Shown here piece by piece: positions 33,794-42,358 of a stretch of DNA of 64,000 nucleotides (within the stretch, counting starts at the first letter, position 1; every line of letters begins with the position of its first letter). Made by a program: the position numbers and the translations under genes. The notes under the pieces were generated by a model. It worked only from the letters and a program-made list of their open reading frames with translations, did no database searches and was not told the DNA's origin. Origin of the DNA: Candidatus Gastranaerophilales bacterium (GTDB taxonomy: Bacteria; Cyanobacteriota; Vampirovibrionia; Gastranaerophilales; Gastranaerophilaceae); contig CALUYO010000002.1 in NCBI GenBank assembly GCA_944325005.1, positions 62,001-126,000 of the forward strand. The letters are read 5' to 3'.

Positions 33794-35794
33794 TTAGCTA
33801 TATATTTTGAATGTTCTTTCTATATTTTTATCAATTGCGGATTTAATTGACTCATATTCAGTTTCAAGAGAATTATGTTCTGTATCAATATTTTTCAATT
33901 CTAAGTCATACATTTTGTCTTTATTTTCTATTTTATTCATAGCTGCGTTATATTCCGCTTCAGCAATTGTTATGGCAACGCTGTCTGTTTGTTCTGTAAT
34001 ATCACTGCAGTTAGAATAAATTGTTGTATTCCAGTTATTGCTGGAATCGACTTGTTCAAGTGTAACAATACCGTTTTCAAGAGCAAATTCAATCCATTCA
34101 GTGCTGGAAGCAAGCCCGTCCTGTAATACTTGATAACCATCTTGCATGCGGTTAAATAAATTTGTATACCATTGTGCCTTGGCATCTCCATTCTCATTAT
34201 ATGAATCTGTTACGGCGCTTGTATCAATCCATGCATATTGTGGTTCCCCGTATGTATTCATTATTTCGTCCAGTATCAATACATCCAATATTGGTTGAAA
34301 TCTATTTTTTTGCTCAGGGTTCATACGGCTCACTAAGAAATCTGTATCAAAAAGATTCGGGTATTCTTCTTCACTTATTGGCGTTGCCGGTCCGCCCGGG
34401 AAAACAGTGTTAATCAGTGCCTGTACTTTTTCGATATAGTTCTTGTATTCAGTTGAATTGGTTCCTTTAAATGCTTCATTCGTTGGGTTCCATACATTGT
34501 AAACTGATTGTTCCAAGCTTTTAAGTATTTCTATTGCTGCTTCTTTCAATGAATCAGCATCAACAGGGTTTGTTTCTATTATTGTATAATTGTCTGTACT
34601 TGCACCGTTGAAAGCATCCGGGATCCCTGAAAATGAAACCGTAAATGACCCGCCCTCGTCATCTTGTGTCTGATATGATATATCAAGTGTGCCTGATGAG
34701 CCGTTAGTAATAGATGCCCCGGTTTTTTCTACCCATTCTTCTTCGTCTGTACTGTCGTTATACTCCATTAAAAATAGCTTATAACTCTCTATGCCGGTTA
34801 TTTGATCTACTGTTTTTTCTATTTTCCATATATCTTCATTTTCTCCGGATCCTGTACCTGAAAATGTCAATATAGCCGGATTACCGCTGCCATCATATAT
34901 TAATTGAGTTTCACCATCTGTTTTTTCATATTTTGTTTGGCCGGTTACTGCACTATCAATCTGTTCAGTTAAACTGCTAAGATACTCTTTGACATCTTCG
35001 TCACCTGAAACAGTATAACTTGCGTAAGTGCCGTTAATAAATGTTTTTAAATTTTCTAATGTAGTTTTTAGTGTGTTTACATCATTTGTAGCGTTTATTT
35101 CTTCTCTCAATTGAGATGGAGTTTTTCCATTTATTTGTAAATTATCAAATACATTATCCATATTGTTTGCAATTGTTGCACTCCAGGTTGTATAAGCATC
35201 ATTTAAATTTGTCATGGCTGATGTAAAGTTGTAATAGTCTTCTCCGGCTATTGTCGTATTATAACCGGGGTGAATACTGCCTTCTATACCTTCATAATAT
35301 GCCTGTAGTTGTTCTGCTGTTAAATCCGAGCTTATACTGGCAGAGTTGCCTTCTGTATCAAAACCGGTATATGGAATTGTACCATCTTCCATTTTATATT
35401 CATTTAAATTATCAAAATATGTAGTTGTGTATTCCAGACCATAGTAGCCCAGGAATGTATTTAAATCTCCATTTGCATTTTTGAAATTTATTGCATCTGC
35501 TTCAGAAACAAGAATTTGTCCCGATGCATTTGACAGTCCATACTGGTTGTTATATGGATTGTATGCTGTTAAAGCATTAAATGTTAATTGCTGGTATGTA
35601 GAATTATTATCAGCATCATAATTGGTAAACATTAATTTGGCGTCATTTAAGGCTGTGGTATAAGCTTCACTTACCTGTGAGCTTTGTGTCGCAAGACGCA
35701 TCTTCTGGTTGTTGATAATTTGAGCTCTTAACTCGTTATCAGACATACGAGAAGTTATTGATAATAATCTTGCCTGTCCTGCGGCCATTCCCAT
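33794..35794 (-). CDS. Large orphan protein of the MGMAAGQARLL type
   Basis: 666 residues. The N-terminal 60 residues (MGMAAGQARLLSI..., MSDNELRAQIINNQKMRLA, SSQVSEAYTTALNDAKL) form a helical head I remember as recurrent in this lineage. The middle is Asn/Thr/Ser/Tyr-rich with several predicted coiled stretches. Around 300-410 it becomes beta-like (GETQLIYDGSGNPAILTFSG). The last 60 residues are a coiled coil (EYNAAMNKIENKDKMYDLELK). No cysteine in most of it, no signal peptide. The head-coil layout is superficially like flagellar or secreted filament proteins, but no such system is visible here. It does not have the GCAATT-N15 element. Confidence 0.75.
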   Translation of the reverse strand: MGMAAGQARLLSITSRMSDNELRAQIINNQKMRLATQSSQVSEAYTTALNDAKLMFTNYDADNNSTYQQLTFNALTAYNPYNNQYGLSNASGQILVSEADAINFKNANGDLNTFLGYYGLEYTTTYFDNLNEYKMEDGTIPYTGFDTEGNSASISSDLTAEQLQAYYEGIEGSIHPGYNTTIAGEDYYNFTSAMTNLNDAYTTWSATIANNMDNVFDNLQINGKTPSQLREEINATNDVNTLKTTLENLKTFINGTYASYTVSGDEDVKEYLSSLTEQIDSAVTGQTKYEKTDGETQLIYDGSGNPAILTFSGTGSGENEDIWKIEKTVDQITGIESYKLFLMEYNDSTDEEEWVEKTGASITNGSSGTLDISYQTQDDEGGSFTVSFSGIPDAFNGASTDNYTIIETNPVDADSLKEAAIEILKSLEQSVYNVWNPTNEAFKGTNSTEYKNYIEKVQALINTVFPGGPATPISEEEYPNLFDTDFLVSRMNPEQKNRFQPILDVLILDEIMNTYGEPQYAWIDTSAVTDSYNENGDAKAQWYTNLFNRMQDGYQVLQDGLASSTEWIEFALENGIVTLEQVDSSNNWNTTIYSNCSDITEQTDSVAITIAEAEYNAAMNKIENKDKMYDLELKNIDTEHNSLETEYESIKSAIDKNIERTFKIYS

Positions 35795-35896
35795 AGTTGA
35801 CGTTTACCTTTCAATTTTCCTTAGTAACTTTCACTATGGTATATCGGTCCATTTAATCTAATTCTTTAATAATAAGATAAAAATATTACAAATATG

Positions 35897-36922
35897 TTAC
35901 AATTTTAAAAGAGCTCTTTTTAATCTTTTAAGTTTGGCAAATGATGTGCCAATTCCGCATAATAGCATGGTTGAAATGTTATTTGTTTTTTCATCTTCTA
36001 TGTTAAATTGGTTAAACAAAACTTCTGACAATTCTTCTCCCGTCATGCCATCTTTTTTTATAAGAATTTTTGTCACATCATCCCCGCCAAAATCAATATT
36101 TTTAACATCTTTTTTTATATTCTCTATTGTTGTGATAAGGTTGTTAAGATGCTTTCTTCCTCTTGGAGAGTGTAAAAAGTTTATGTTAGCCTCTATTGAT
36201 GCAAGAAGAGGATATGATGGTGATGTTGTATTAATCATATCCAGAGCGCTTTTAGCATCCAAATTACAATTTACATGCAAAAGTGCAGTAGGATTAAGAC
36301 CTCCTGCAGTTTTGTGAAGTGACTGAACCGTAAAATCCGCTATGTTCACAGCACTTTCAGGAAGTTTTTCAGAAAAAGGATAAAGTGCACCGTGGGCCTC
36401 ATCAACTATTAAATATGCTTTATTTTTTTTGCAGATTTCTTTTAATATTCGTATGTCAGATACAATTCCTTCATAAGTTGGAGAGGTGACAATAACAGCC
36501 TTTATTCCCTTAATATCTATTAAATCCGGAGTTGTTTTATCAGGAATCCCCCATTCGCTAATAACTGGTAGATCATAGTATACAGGAGTGCAGCCGGCAA
36601 GTTTAACAGCATTTTCATGGCATGGATGTGCATTTCTACATATTAAAACTTTATCATTTTTACTGGTACATGCTAAAACAGAGGCAATTATACCGCTTGT
36701 AGACCCATTTGATAAAAAATACGTATAATTTGTCTTATAAATTTCTGAAGCTCGTTTTTGCGCATTAGAAAGTGCTCTCTGCGGATCATGTGCATCGGTT
36801 TCAGAAATATCGTATTTATAAAACTGTCTGAACTTATTAAAAATAAAAAATTTTTGTCCATGCGAAGGTGTAGTGAACAAAAATTTTCGGTTATGTTTTC
36901 TGAGTAAATTTACCAAGCTCAT
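35897..36922 (-). CDS. Short Orn/Lys/Arg decarboxylase-family PLP enzyme
   Basis: 341 residues of the fold type I PLP family. Matches to the group III decarboxylase core: TPSHGQKFF; DISETDAHDPQRALSNAQKRASEIY; FLSNGSTSGI; NAHPCHENAVKLAG; SPTYEGIVSDI; VDEAHGAL (Asp and His contacting PLP); and the Schiff-base Lys in QSLHKTAGGLNP. The usual members are about 480 residues. This one stops after the large domain and lacks the C-terminal Orn/Lys/Arg domain, so its activity may differ. GGGTGA lies about 10-15 bases before ATG. Next gene upstream is PilZ, 80 bases away. Substrate unknown. Confidence 0.8.
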   Translation of the reverse strand: MSLVNLLRKHNRKFLFTTPSHGQKFFIFNKFRQFYKYDISETDAHDPQRALSNAQKRASEIYKTNYTYFLSNGSTSGIIASVLACTSKNDKVLICRNAHPCHENAVKLAGCTPVYYDLPVISEWGIPDKTTPDLIDIKGIKAVIVTSPTYEGIVSDIRILKEICKKNKAYLIVDEAHGALYPFSEKLPESAVNIADFTVQSLHKTAGGLNPTALLHVNCNLDAKSALDMINTTSPSYPLLASIEANINFLHSPRGRKHLNNLITTIENIKKDVKNIDFGGDDVTKILIKKDGMTGEELSEVLFNQFNIEDEKTNNISTMLLCGIGTSFAKLKRLKRALLKL

Positions 36923-37001
36923 TGAGCATCTTCACCCTTTCTTTAGATTCTTAAGTTTAAGGTAATTGAAAGCCTGTTTGGCGGGTGGAGCGGCTACGCT
37001 C

Positions 37002-37592
37002 CTATTTATTTTTTATTTCAATACTTCTTTTTGCGCAGTATTGAGTTAAAGTCATTTTATCTTTACTGTTATGGTATTCAAATCTTCCTGATACCGTATA
37101 ACCGCTTTTTTCATTTTTTTCTATTCTTATCGGGCTGAACATGCATTCAATAGATTGCTCTTTAGACAACGGCAGCGTAATTTTGTATAACCCCTCAATA
37201 TTAATATTTTCTTCCGTTCTAAACTTCATACCGCCTGCAGATATATCAAGAGTTGTTATTTTATGAGAAACAGTTTCTCCGGCTAAATCAAGCTCATGCA
37301 CAAACTTAATACGTGTATACTGACGTCTTTGCAGGAATCTGTGCTTTGCAGGTGTTGCAATTTTAACTCGTTTTCCATCAATTATTTCAGGATATGAATC
37401 AAAATATAAAGTTCCATGCGTAGTCTGTGTATAGAACTCACAATAATTATGTCTCATCATTCCAGTAGGTTCGTATTCAAGTTCAATAGTAAAATATTGC
37501 GGTTCTACATCAACTATGGTGCCTTTATTCGCACATTTAAAATCTGAAGGAACAACAATAATCTTTCTCTCTTTTTCAATTAATTCTCTCAT
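37002..37592 (-). CDS. PilZ-domain protein (putative c-di-GMP receptor)
   Basis: ATG 37592, with GAGGATTATT upstream, gives 196 residues; the longer frame from 37622 lacks a site. The N-terminal half is a flagellar-brake-like beta domain (VPSDFKCANKGTIVDVEPQYFTI). The PilZ domain begins around 95 with the RxxxR box RRQYTRIKF and the (D/N)xSxxG box TLDISAGGMKF. Both c-di-GMP contact motifs are intact. Together with pilin-like genes elsewhere in the window, a role in surface or pilus behaviour is plausible but not shown. Confidence 0.88.
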   Translation of the reverse strand: MRELIEKERKIIVVPSDFKCANKGTIVDVEPQYFTIELEYEPTGMMRHNYCEFYTQTTHGTLYFDSYPEIIDGKRVKIATPAKHRFLQRRQYTRIKFVHELDLAGETVSHKITTLDISAGGMKFRTEENINIEGLYKITLPLSKEQSIECMFSPIRIEKNEKSGYTVSGRFEYHNSKDKMTLTQYCAKRSIEIKNK

Positions 37593-37650
37593 AATAATCC
37601 TCTTTTGTATCCTATTATACAATATCAGTTTAATTTTGTCGATATGTTCT

Positions 37651-37682
37651 AAAAAAAAAGCTCCCCTTATATAATGAGGAGC
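37651..37682 (-). terminator. Second terminator downstream of secY
   Basis: Minus strand: GCTCCTC-ATTATATAA-GGGGAGC, 7 bp with one T.G, then nine T. It lies about 100 bases beyond the first terminator at 37777-37813. The bases between hold no open frame longer than about ten codons. Confidence 0.7.
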
Positions 37683-37776
37683 AAATACTGAGCAATCAGA
37701 AGAGTTGAGGATTTACATTTATATGATACAAATTTTTAGGTACATAATCATTCAACAAAATGTTAATTATTTACAT

Positions 37777-37813
37777 AAAAAAATAGCCCCTAAGTATTAG
37801 AGGCTATTTTTAT
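37777..37813. terminator. Terminator of the rpsE-rpmD-rplO-secY operon
   Basis: AAATAGCC and GGCTATTT arms around a 13-base loop, A-run before and TTTTATTTTTT after. It begins 15 bases past the secY stop. Confidence 0.75.
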
Positions 37814-37827
37814 TTTTTAAGATATTG

Positions 37828-39165
37828 TTATTCTTTCAGGAAGGATTCATAATTTCTGGCCAGCAGATGTGTTCTTACCTGATTGATTAAATCAAGTGCT
37901 ACACCGACCATGATGATTAAAGATGTAGCTCCGATCCCCTGCAAAGTTTTAATATTTGTAACATAACTTGCAAGTGAGGGAACAAGTGCAATAATACCAA
38001 GTCCCATAGCTCCGATAAATGTAGTTTTGGTTAAAATTCTATCAAGAGCTTCTGCTGTCGGTCTGCCCGGTTTAATCCCCGGAATTGATGACCCGTATTT
38101 TTTCAGGTTATCTGCTATATCTTTTGGCTGCATATTAGGCATAATTGATGCATAGAAGAATGTTAAAGCAACAATCAACAGAAAATATATAACATAATAG
38201 GTTATTCCGTCCGGACTCAAAAATTGAGTTAGGTGTACTACCATAGTTTTTACAGCCTCGCTTTTGAAATTAGCCTGTCCTACCAAACTCAAAATAGTTG
38301 ATGGAAAAAGCAAAATTGCAATAGCAAAGATAATCGGCATAACGCCGCCAGGATTTAGCTTAAACGGAATAAATGAATTCATTCCGCCGTAAACCTTATT
38401 TCCTACCTGTCTTTTAGGATTAACAATAATAACTTTTCTTACAGCTTCCTGCATAATTACAATGAAAATCATTGCTGCAAAGAATATAAGAAGTAAAACA
38501 GCTAATCCAAGCTGCATCATTGAATTATGAGCAACAATCTGAGCAGTTCTTGATGCGTAAATCGGAATACCAGATATAATACCGATAAAGATTATTAAAG
38601 AACCGCCGTTGCCTATACCTTTTTCGGTAATAAGTTCTGATATCCACATTACAAGAACAGAGCCTGCTGTTAATACGACAATTGAACTTATAAAGAACAT
38701 CACCGGATTAACATTTGGCAAAACTGCTCCAGGCAAATGATGCAGGTATAACATAAAGATTAAAGACTGGAACACAGCTAATACAACCGTAAAAATACGG
38801 GTATACTGTGACAGTTTTCTTCTGCCTGCTTCTCCTTCTTCTTTCTGCAGTTTTTCAAGAGAAGGTATTACTACAGAAACAAGCTGGATAATAATTGATG
38901 ACGTAATGTAAGGCCCGATACCCAATGCAAATATTGACACTTTACCAAGAGCACCGCCGGAAAATAAATCTAAAAATCCTATGATATTATTTCCCTGAGC
39001 TATATTGGCAAATATCTGGTTATTTATTCCAAATAAAGGCATCTGTACACCAAACCTGAAAGCAGCAATCATCAGGAAAGTAAAAATAATTTTTTCCTTT
39101 AAACCTGATGCTTGCCACATTGACATTAAGTCCTCAGTAGTAGGCATTCTCATTCCCTGTGCCAT
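37828..39165 (-). CDS. secY: Protein translocase subunit SecY
   Basis: 445 residues with ten transmembrane helices, the usual length. Typical stretches: KIIFTFLMIAAFRFGVQMPLFGI (TM1), FSGGALGKVSIFALGIGPYITSSIIIQL (plug/TM2), QKEEGEAGRRKL, LVMWISELITEKGIGNGGSLIIF, VNPKRQVGNKVYGG, IPFKLNPGGVMPIIFA, DIADNLKKYGSSIPGIKPGRPT. It forms the protein-conducting channel of the general secretion system. The start overlaps the rplO stop (TAATG), indicating coupling. Unlike the usual order, adk, map and infA do not follow. Confidence 0.97.
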   Translation of the reverse strand: MAQGMRMPTTEDLMSMWQASGLKEKIIFTFLMIAAFRFGVQMPLFGINNQIFANIAQGNNIIGFLDLFSGGALGKVSIFALGIGPYITSSIIIQLVSVVIPSLEKLQKEEGEAGRRKLSQYTRIFTVVLAVFQSLIFMLYLHHLPGAVLPNVNPVMFFISSIVVLTAGSVLVMWISELITEKGIGNGGSLIIFIGIISGIPIYASRTAQIVAHNSMMQLGLAVLLLIFFAAMIFIVIMQEAVRKVIIVNPKRQVGNKVYGGMNSFIPFKLNPGGVMPIIFAIAILLFPSTILSLVGQANFKSEAVKTMVVHLTQFLSPDGITYYVIYFLLIVALTFFYASIMPNMQPKDIADNLKKYGSSIPGIKPGRPTAEALDRILTKTTFIGAMGLGIIALVPSLASYVTNIKTLQGIGATSLIIMVGVALDLINQVRTHLLARNYESFLKE

Positions 39166-39611
39166 TATATTAACTCAACCTTTCCGCCTGCTTTTTCGAT
39201 TTTTTCTTTAGCTGATGGTGTTACGTAACAAGCTTTAACAGTAACAGCGTCTTTCAATTCGCCGTTGCCTAAAACTCTTAATCCAACACAGGAAGCGTGA
39301 ACTCTTCCGGCTTCTTTCAAAATTTCAAGAGAAACTTCTTTCATGCCGTACTGAGCAATTCTTCCGACATTAATTTCAGCATATTTAAGCTGATTAATAA
39401 GCTTAAAGCCTTTTAACTTAGGCATTTGTCTGTAACCCGGCATTTGACCGCCTTCGAAACCTCTTTTAGCAGAGCTTCCAGAGCGTTGTCCTTCACCGTT
39501 ATGGCCGCGGCAAGATGTTTTACCTCTGCCTGATGAACGGCCTCTGCCTACTCTTTTAATTTTATGTGTTGCACCTTCTGCAGGTCTTAAATCTTCTAAT
39601 GTAATTGTCAT
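39165..39611 (-). CDS. rplO: Large ribosomal subunit protein uL15
   Basis: 148 residues. The Gly/Arg-rich N-terminal extension HKIKRVGRGRSSGRGKTSCRG, the KRGFEGGQMPGYRQMPKLKGF segment and the C-terminal VKACYVTPSAKEKIEKAGGKVELI are diagnostic. It binds 23S rRNA late in 50S assembly. It lies between rpmD and secY in the conserved spc order; stop and secY start share one A. Confidence 0.97.
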   Translation of the reverse strand: MTITLEDLRPAEGATHKIKRVGRGRSSGRGKTSCRGHNGEGQRSGSSAKRGFEGGQMPGYRQMPKLKGFKLINQLKYAEINVGRIAQYGMKEVSLEILKEAGRVHASCVGLRVLGNGELKDAVTVKACYVTPSAKEKIEKAGGKVELI

Positions 39612-39695
39612 TTTAATTTCCTTTATATTTCTCTTGTATTACCGCTCGCTTTCACTGTAACTGCTTAAAGCAGCCATACGCGGTCAGTAAGTAAA

Positions 39696-39887
39696 TTACT
39701 CAACGATTTGAACTAGATGGGAAACTTTGTTTACCATGCCCAAAATAGTTGCACTGTTGTAGTGCTCTACAACTTGATTTTGTTTCTTTAATCCTAAACC
39801 TGCAACAACTTTACGCTGTTGTTCAGAAGCTCCGATAAGGCTTCTTACAAGTTTAATTTTTATCTGTTTTAATTCTGTTTTTGCCAT
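39696..39887 (-). CDS. rpmD: Large ribosomal subunit protein uL30
   Basis: 63 residues. IKIKLVRSLIGASEQQRKVVAGLGLKK followed by NSATILGMVNKVSHLVQIVE matches uL30 (LVRSxIG, VxxLGLxK, GM..KV.HLV.V.E). It sits in conserved order between rpsE and rplO. Confidence 0.95.
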   Translation of the reverse strand: MAKTELKQIKIKLVRSLIGASEQQRKVVAGLGLKKQNQVVEHYNSATILGMVNKVSHLVQIVE

Positions 39888-39965
39888 TTTATTTAATTCC
39901 TTATAGTTATAATACTAAATTTTATTAAGTTTATAAATTGTCCGATTTGGTTATAACCTTAGCTC

Positions 39966-40631
39966 TTAATTAAGTAATTCAGCCATTGTTAAACCGCGTT
40001 TTTTAGCAACTTCACTGAACGGTGTAAGTGCTTTCAATGCTTCTAATGTAGCGTTTGCAGCATTAAGAGGAGCTTTTGAACCTAAAGATTTTGCCAAGAT
40101 ATTTTCAATACCAGCAAGTTCAAGAACTAAACGAACTGCACCGCCTGCAATGATACCTGTACCTTGAGAAGCTGGTTTAAGCATAACAGCACCAGCTCCT
40201 GAACGCCCAGTAATCGGGTGCGGAATAGTTGTTTTGAAAATAGGAACATTGATAAGATTTTTTCTTCCGTCAGCGATAGCTTTTTGAATAGCGATAATAA
40301 CTTCTGCAGCTTTAGCACATCCAACGCCTACCTGACCTTTTTTGTTTCCTACGATAACAATAGCGCGGAAGCTTAATTTTTTACCGCCCTTAACAACTTT
40401 TGTTACACGGCTGATTTGAACAACACGTTCAATCCATTCGGATTGCGGTTTTTCTTCTGTTGTTTCAATTTTTTGTTTTTTGCCGCGTCCGCGTCTTTGA
40501 GTGCGTGCAGGCTTTTCTTCTGCAGTTTCTTCTACGGCAGAAGTTTCCTCAACAGCTTGTGTAGATGTATCTTCTGTTGTTTCAACAGTGGTTTCTTCAA
40601 CTGTCATTTCTTCTTTGTTTTCTAAATCCAT
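39966..40631 (-). CDS. rpsE: Small ribosomal subunit protein uS5 with acidic N-terminal extension
   Basis: 221 residues against about 166 in E. coli. The conserved part starts near residue 64 with [39 protein letters not shown] and continues through [33 protein letters not shown] and [10 protein letters not shown]. The first 45 residues are almost only Glu, Thr, Val and Ser repeats, followed by a basic patch ([11 protein letters not shown]). S5 proteins with N-terminal extensions are known, but this acidic repeat is unusual. It heads a four-gene remnant of the spc operon; rplR, rplF and the rest are absent upstream. Confidence 0.96.
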   Translation of the reverse strand: MDLENKEEMTVEETTVETTEDTSTQAVEETSAVEETAEEKPARTQRRGRGKKQKIETTEEKPQSEWIERVVQISRVTKVVKGGKKLSFRAIVIVGNKKGQVGVGCAKAAEVIIAIQKAIADGRKNLINVPIFKTTIPHPITGRSGAGAVMLKPASQGTGIIAGGAVRLVLELAGIENILAKSLGSKAPLNAANATLEALKALTPFSEVAKKRGLTMAELLN

Positions 40632-40870
40632 TAATTTTACCTTTCATTTTTAATTAATTTTAAATTTATATACACTGAATGTACCACAATAAAGCTAATC
40701 AAAGCCTATGGTAAAATATTCGTGAGTAACTTTTCTGACAGTGATTATTATTACAGAAAAATTTTTTATTTGCAAGCATGTTTTAATAATTTTTAAAGTC
40801 GTATTGGATAATCCGTTTAATTGCCAGGGCACTGAATGTTGAGCCTTATGAGTTATTAAAATTTTAGCAA

Positions 40871-42319
40871 TTATTTTAATATATTTTCTAATGTACTAAT
40901 CATACAATATTTAAATCTGTCACATTCTTCTTTGTTTTTTGCTTCAAATCTAAGAGTAAATACCGGTTCTGTATTACTTTGCCTTATTAAAGCAAAGCCT
41001 CCGTCAAAAACTATTCTCATACCGTCGAGAGTTATAATTTCTTTGATATCAGAGCCGAACATGTTTCTATTTGCTTCAACGCAGTGTTTAAATTTTTCCA
41101 GAACTTCTTTTTTCTTTTCATTCGGGCAAGGAAAGCGGACTTCCGGAGATGAACAAACCTCCTCAAATGCTTTAAGCATATCTGAAATTTTGAAGTTAGG
41201 ATTAGCCTTTTTATGTTTAGAAATTATTTCTATAATTCTGCATCCTGCGTATATTGCGTCATCAAAACCGAAGTATCTGTCTTTAAAGAATGTATGTCCG
41301 CTCATTTCTCCCGCTAATAATGCATTAGTTTCTTTCATTTTATCTTTTATGTATCCATGACCGGTTTTACACATAACAGCATTTCCGCCAAGTTTGTTTA
41401 TCTGGTCATACAGAACCTGAGAGCATTTTACTTCACTCACGATGGCAGGGCAGGTCCCTGTTTTTTTACAATCTTCTATTAAATCCATTGAATAAATTAA
41501 AAGCAATTTATCACCGGTAAGGAATTTCCCGTCTTCATCAATAACCCCTATTCTGTCACTGTCCCCGTCATAGGCTATGCCAATATCGGCTTTATTTTCG
41601 ACAACAACTTCTTTTAGAATATCAAGAGTTTTTTCAACACTGGGATTAGGGTGGTGGTTCGGGAAATTGCCGTCCGGTTCGGAGAATAATTCAATTACTT
41701 CACATCCAAGTTGCCTGTAAAGTTCCGGTCCGACAACTCCTCCTGTAGCATTCGCACTGTCGACTACGACTTTTACGCCTTTCCCGATTTTTCCGAAACG
41801 ATTTTTCATATCTTCAATGTAATGTGGAATAATATTATATTCTTCAACTTTCCCTTTTTTTACTGAATTTTTTTTGTCCAGTTTCAATTCTTCAAAAGTA
41901 AGCTCTTTTACTTCAGAAATTTGTTTTTCTGTAAGAGTTCGTTTATTGTATGTCATTTTAAGACCGTTATACTCTTTTGGATTGTGGCTGGCCGTAATAA
42001 TTGCAGCAGCCAATATGTTATACCCATTTATTCCTGCTGCTTCAGAATAATAACCTATCGGGGTAGGAGCCAGTCCGAGATGAATAACATTAGCTCCGGT
42101 AGATGTGATACCGTCTGTCAATGCTTTTTCAAGTGCGGGAGAATGAAGTCTTGCATCGCGGGTAATTGTAATCCACATATCCGCTTCTTCTTTTCCTGAT
42201 TGTTTTTTTAGCCAGTTTACAAATCCTCGACCTGTATTATAAAAAAGCTCTTCTGTAATATCTTCGCCGTAAATGCCTCTTATATCGTTTTTCCCGAATG
42301 CGTGTTCATATTTTTTCAT
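40871..42319 (-). CDS. Phosphomannomutase/phosphoglucomutase
   Basis: 482 residues of the alpha-D-phosphohexomutase family, four domains. The start EHAFGKNDIRGIYGEDITEEL; the phosphoserine loop TASHNPKEYNGLKMT (about 110-125); metal loop AYDGDSDRIGVIDEDG (about 248-263); sugar loop GEMSGHTFFKDRYFGFDDAIYAG (about 336-358); and phosphate loop RQSNTEPVFTLRFEA near the C-terminus. It converts hexose-6-phosphate to hexose-1-phosphate for nucleotide-sugar synthesis. GEMSGHxFF is typical of the bifunctional PMM/PGM (AlgC) group. Single gene, with a divergent ABC permease upstream. Confidence 0.93.
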   Translation of the reverse strand: MKKYEHAFGKNDIRGIYGEDITEELFYNTGRGFVNWLKKQSGKEEADMWITITRDARLHSPALEKALTDGITSTGANVIHLGLAPTPIGYYSEAAGINGYNILAAAIITASHNPKEYNGLKMTYNKRTLTEKQISEVKELTFEELKLDKKNSVKKGKVEEYNIIPHYIEDMKNRFGKIGKGVKVVVDSANATGGVVGPELYRQLGCEVIELFSEPDGNFPNHHPNPSVEKTLDILKEVVVENKADIGIAYDGDSDRIGVIDEDGKFLTGDKLLLIYSMDLIEDCKKTGTCPAIVSEVKCSQVLYDQINKLGGNAVMCKTGHGYIKDKMKETNALLAGEMSGHTFFKDRYFGFDDAIYAGCRIIEIISKHKKANPNFKISDMLKAFEEVCSSPEVRFPCPNEKKKEVLEKFKHCVEANRNMFGSDIKEIITLDGMRIVFDGGFALIRQSNTEPVFTLRFEAKNKEECDRFKYCMISTLENILK

Positions 42320-42358
42320 ATAAAGTTCTCCCCTTGTTAATTATTGTATAATTATAAC

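Noticed and set aside
36980-37010. Hairpin GGAGCG-GCTA-CGCTCC followed by a T-rich stretch on the plus strand
   Set aside because: It could be a plus-strand terminator, but no plus-strand gene precedes it; the genes on both sides are on the minus strand, where it has no T-run. It may be a REP-like sequence, but I found only one copy in the window.
40632-40870. The gap between rpsE and the phosphohexomutase gene as an RNA gene
   Set aside because: It holds one AT-rich hairpin (TTTTCTG/CAGAAAA) and no ORF or recognisable RNA. The GGGCACTG octamer shared with the rpsL leader is in the other orientation relative to rpsE and too short to trust.
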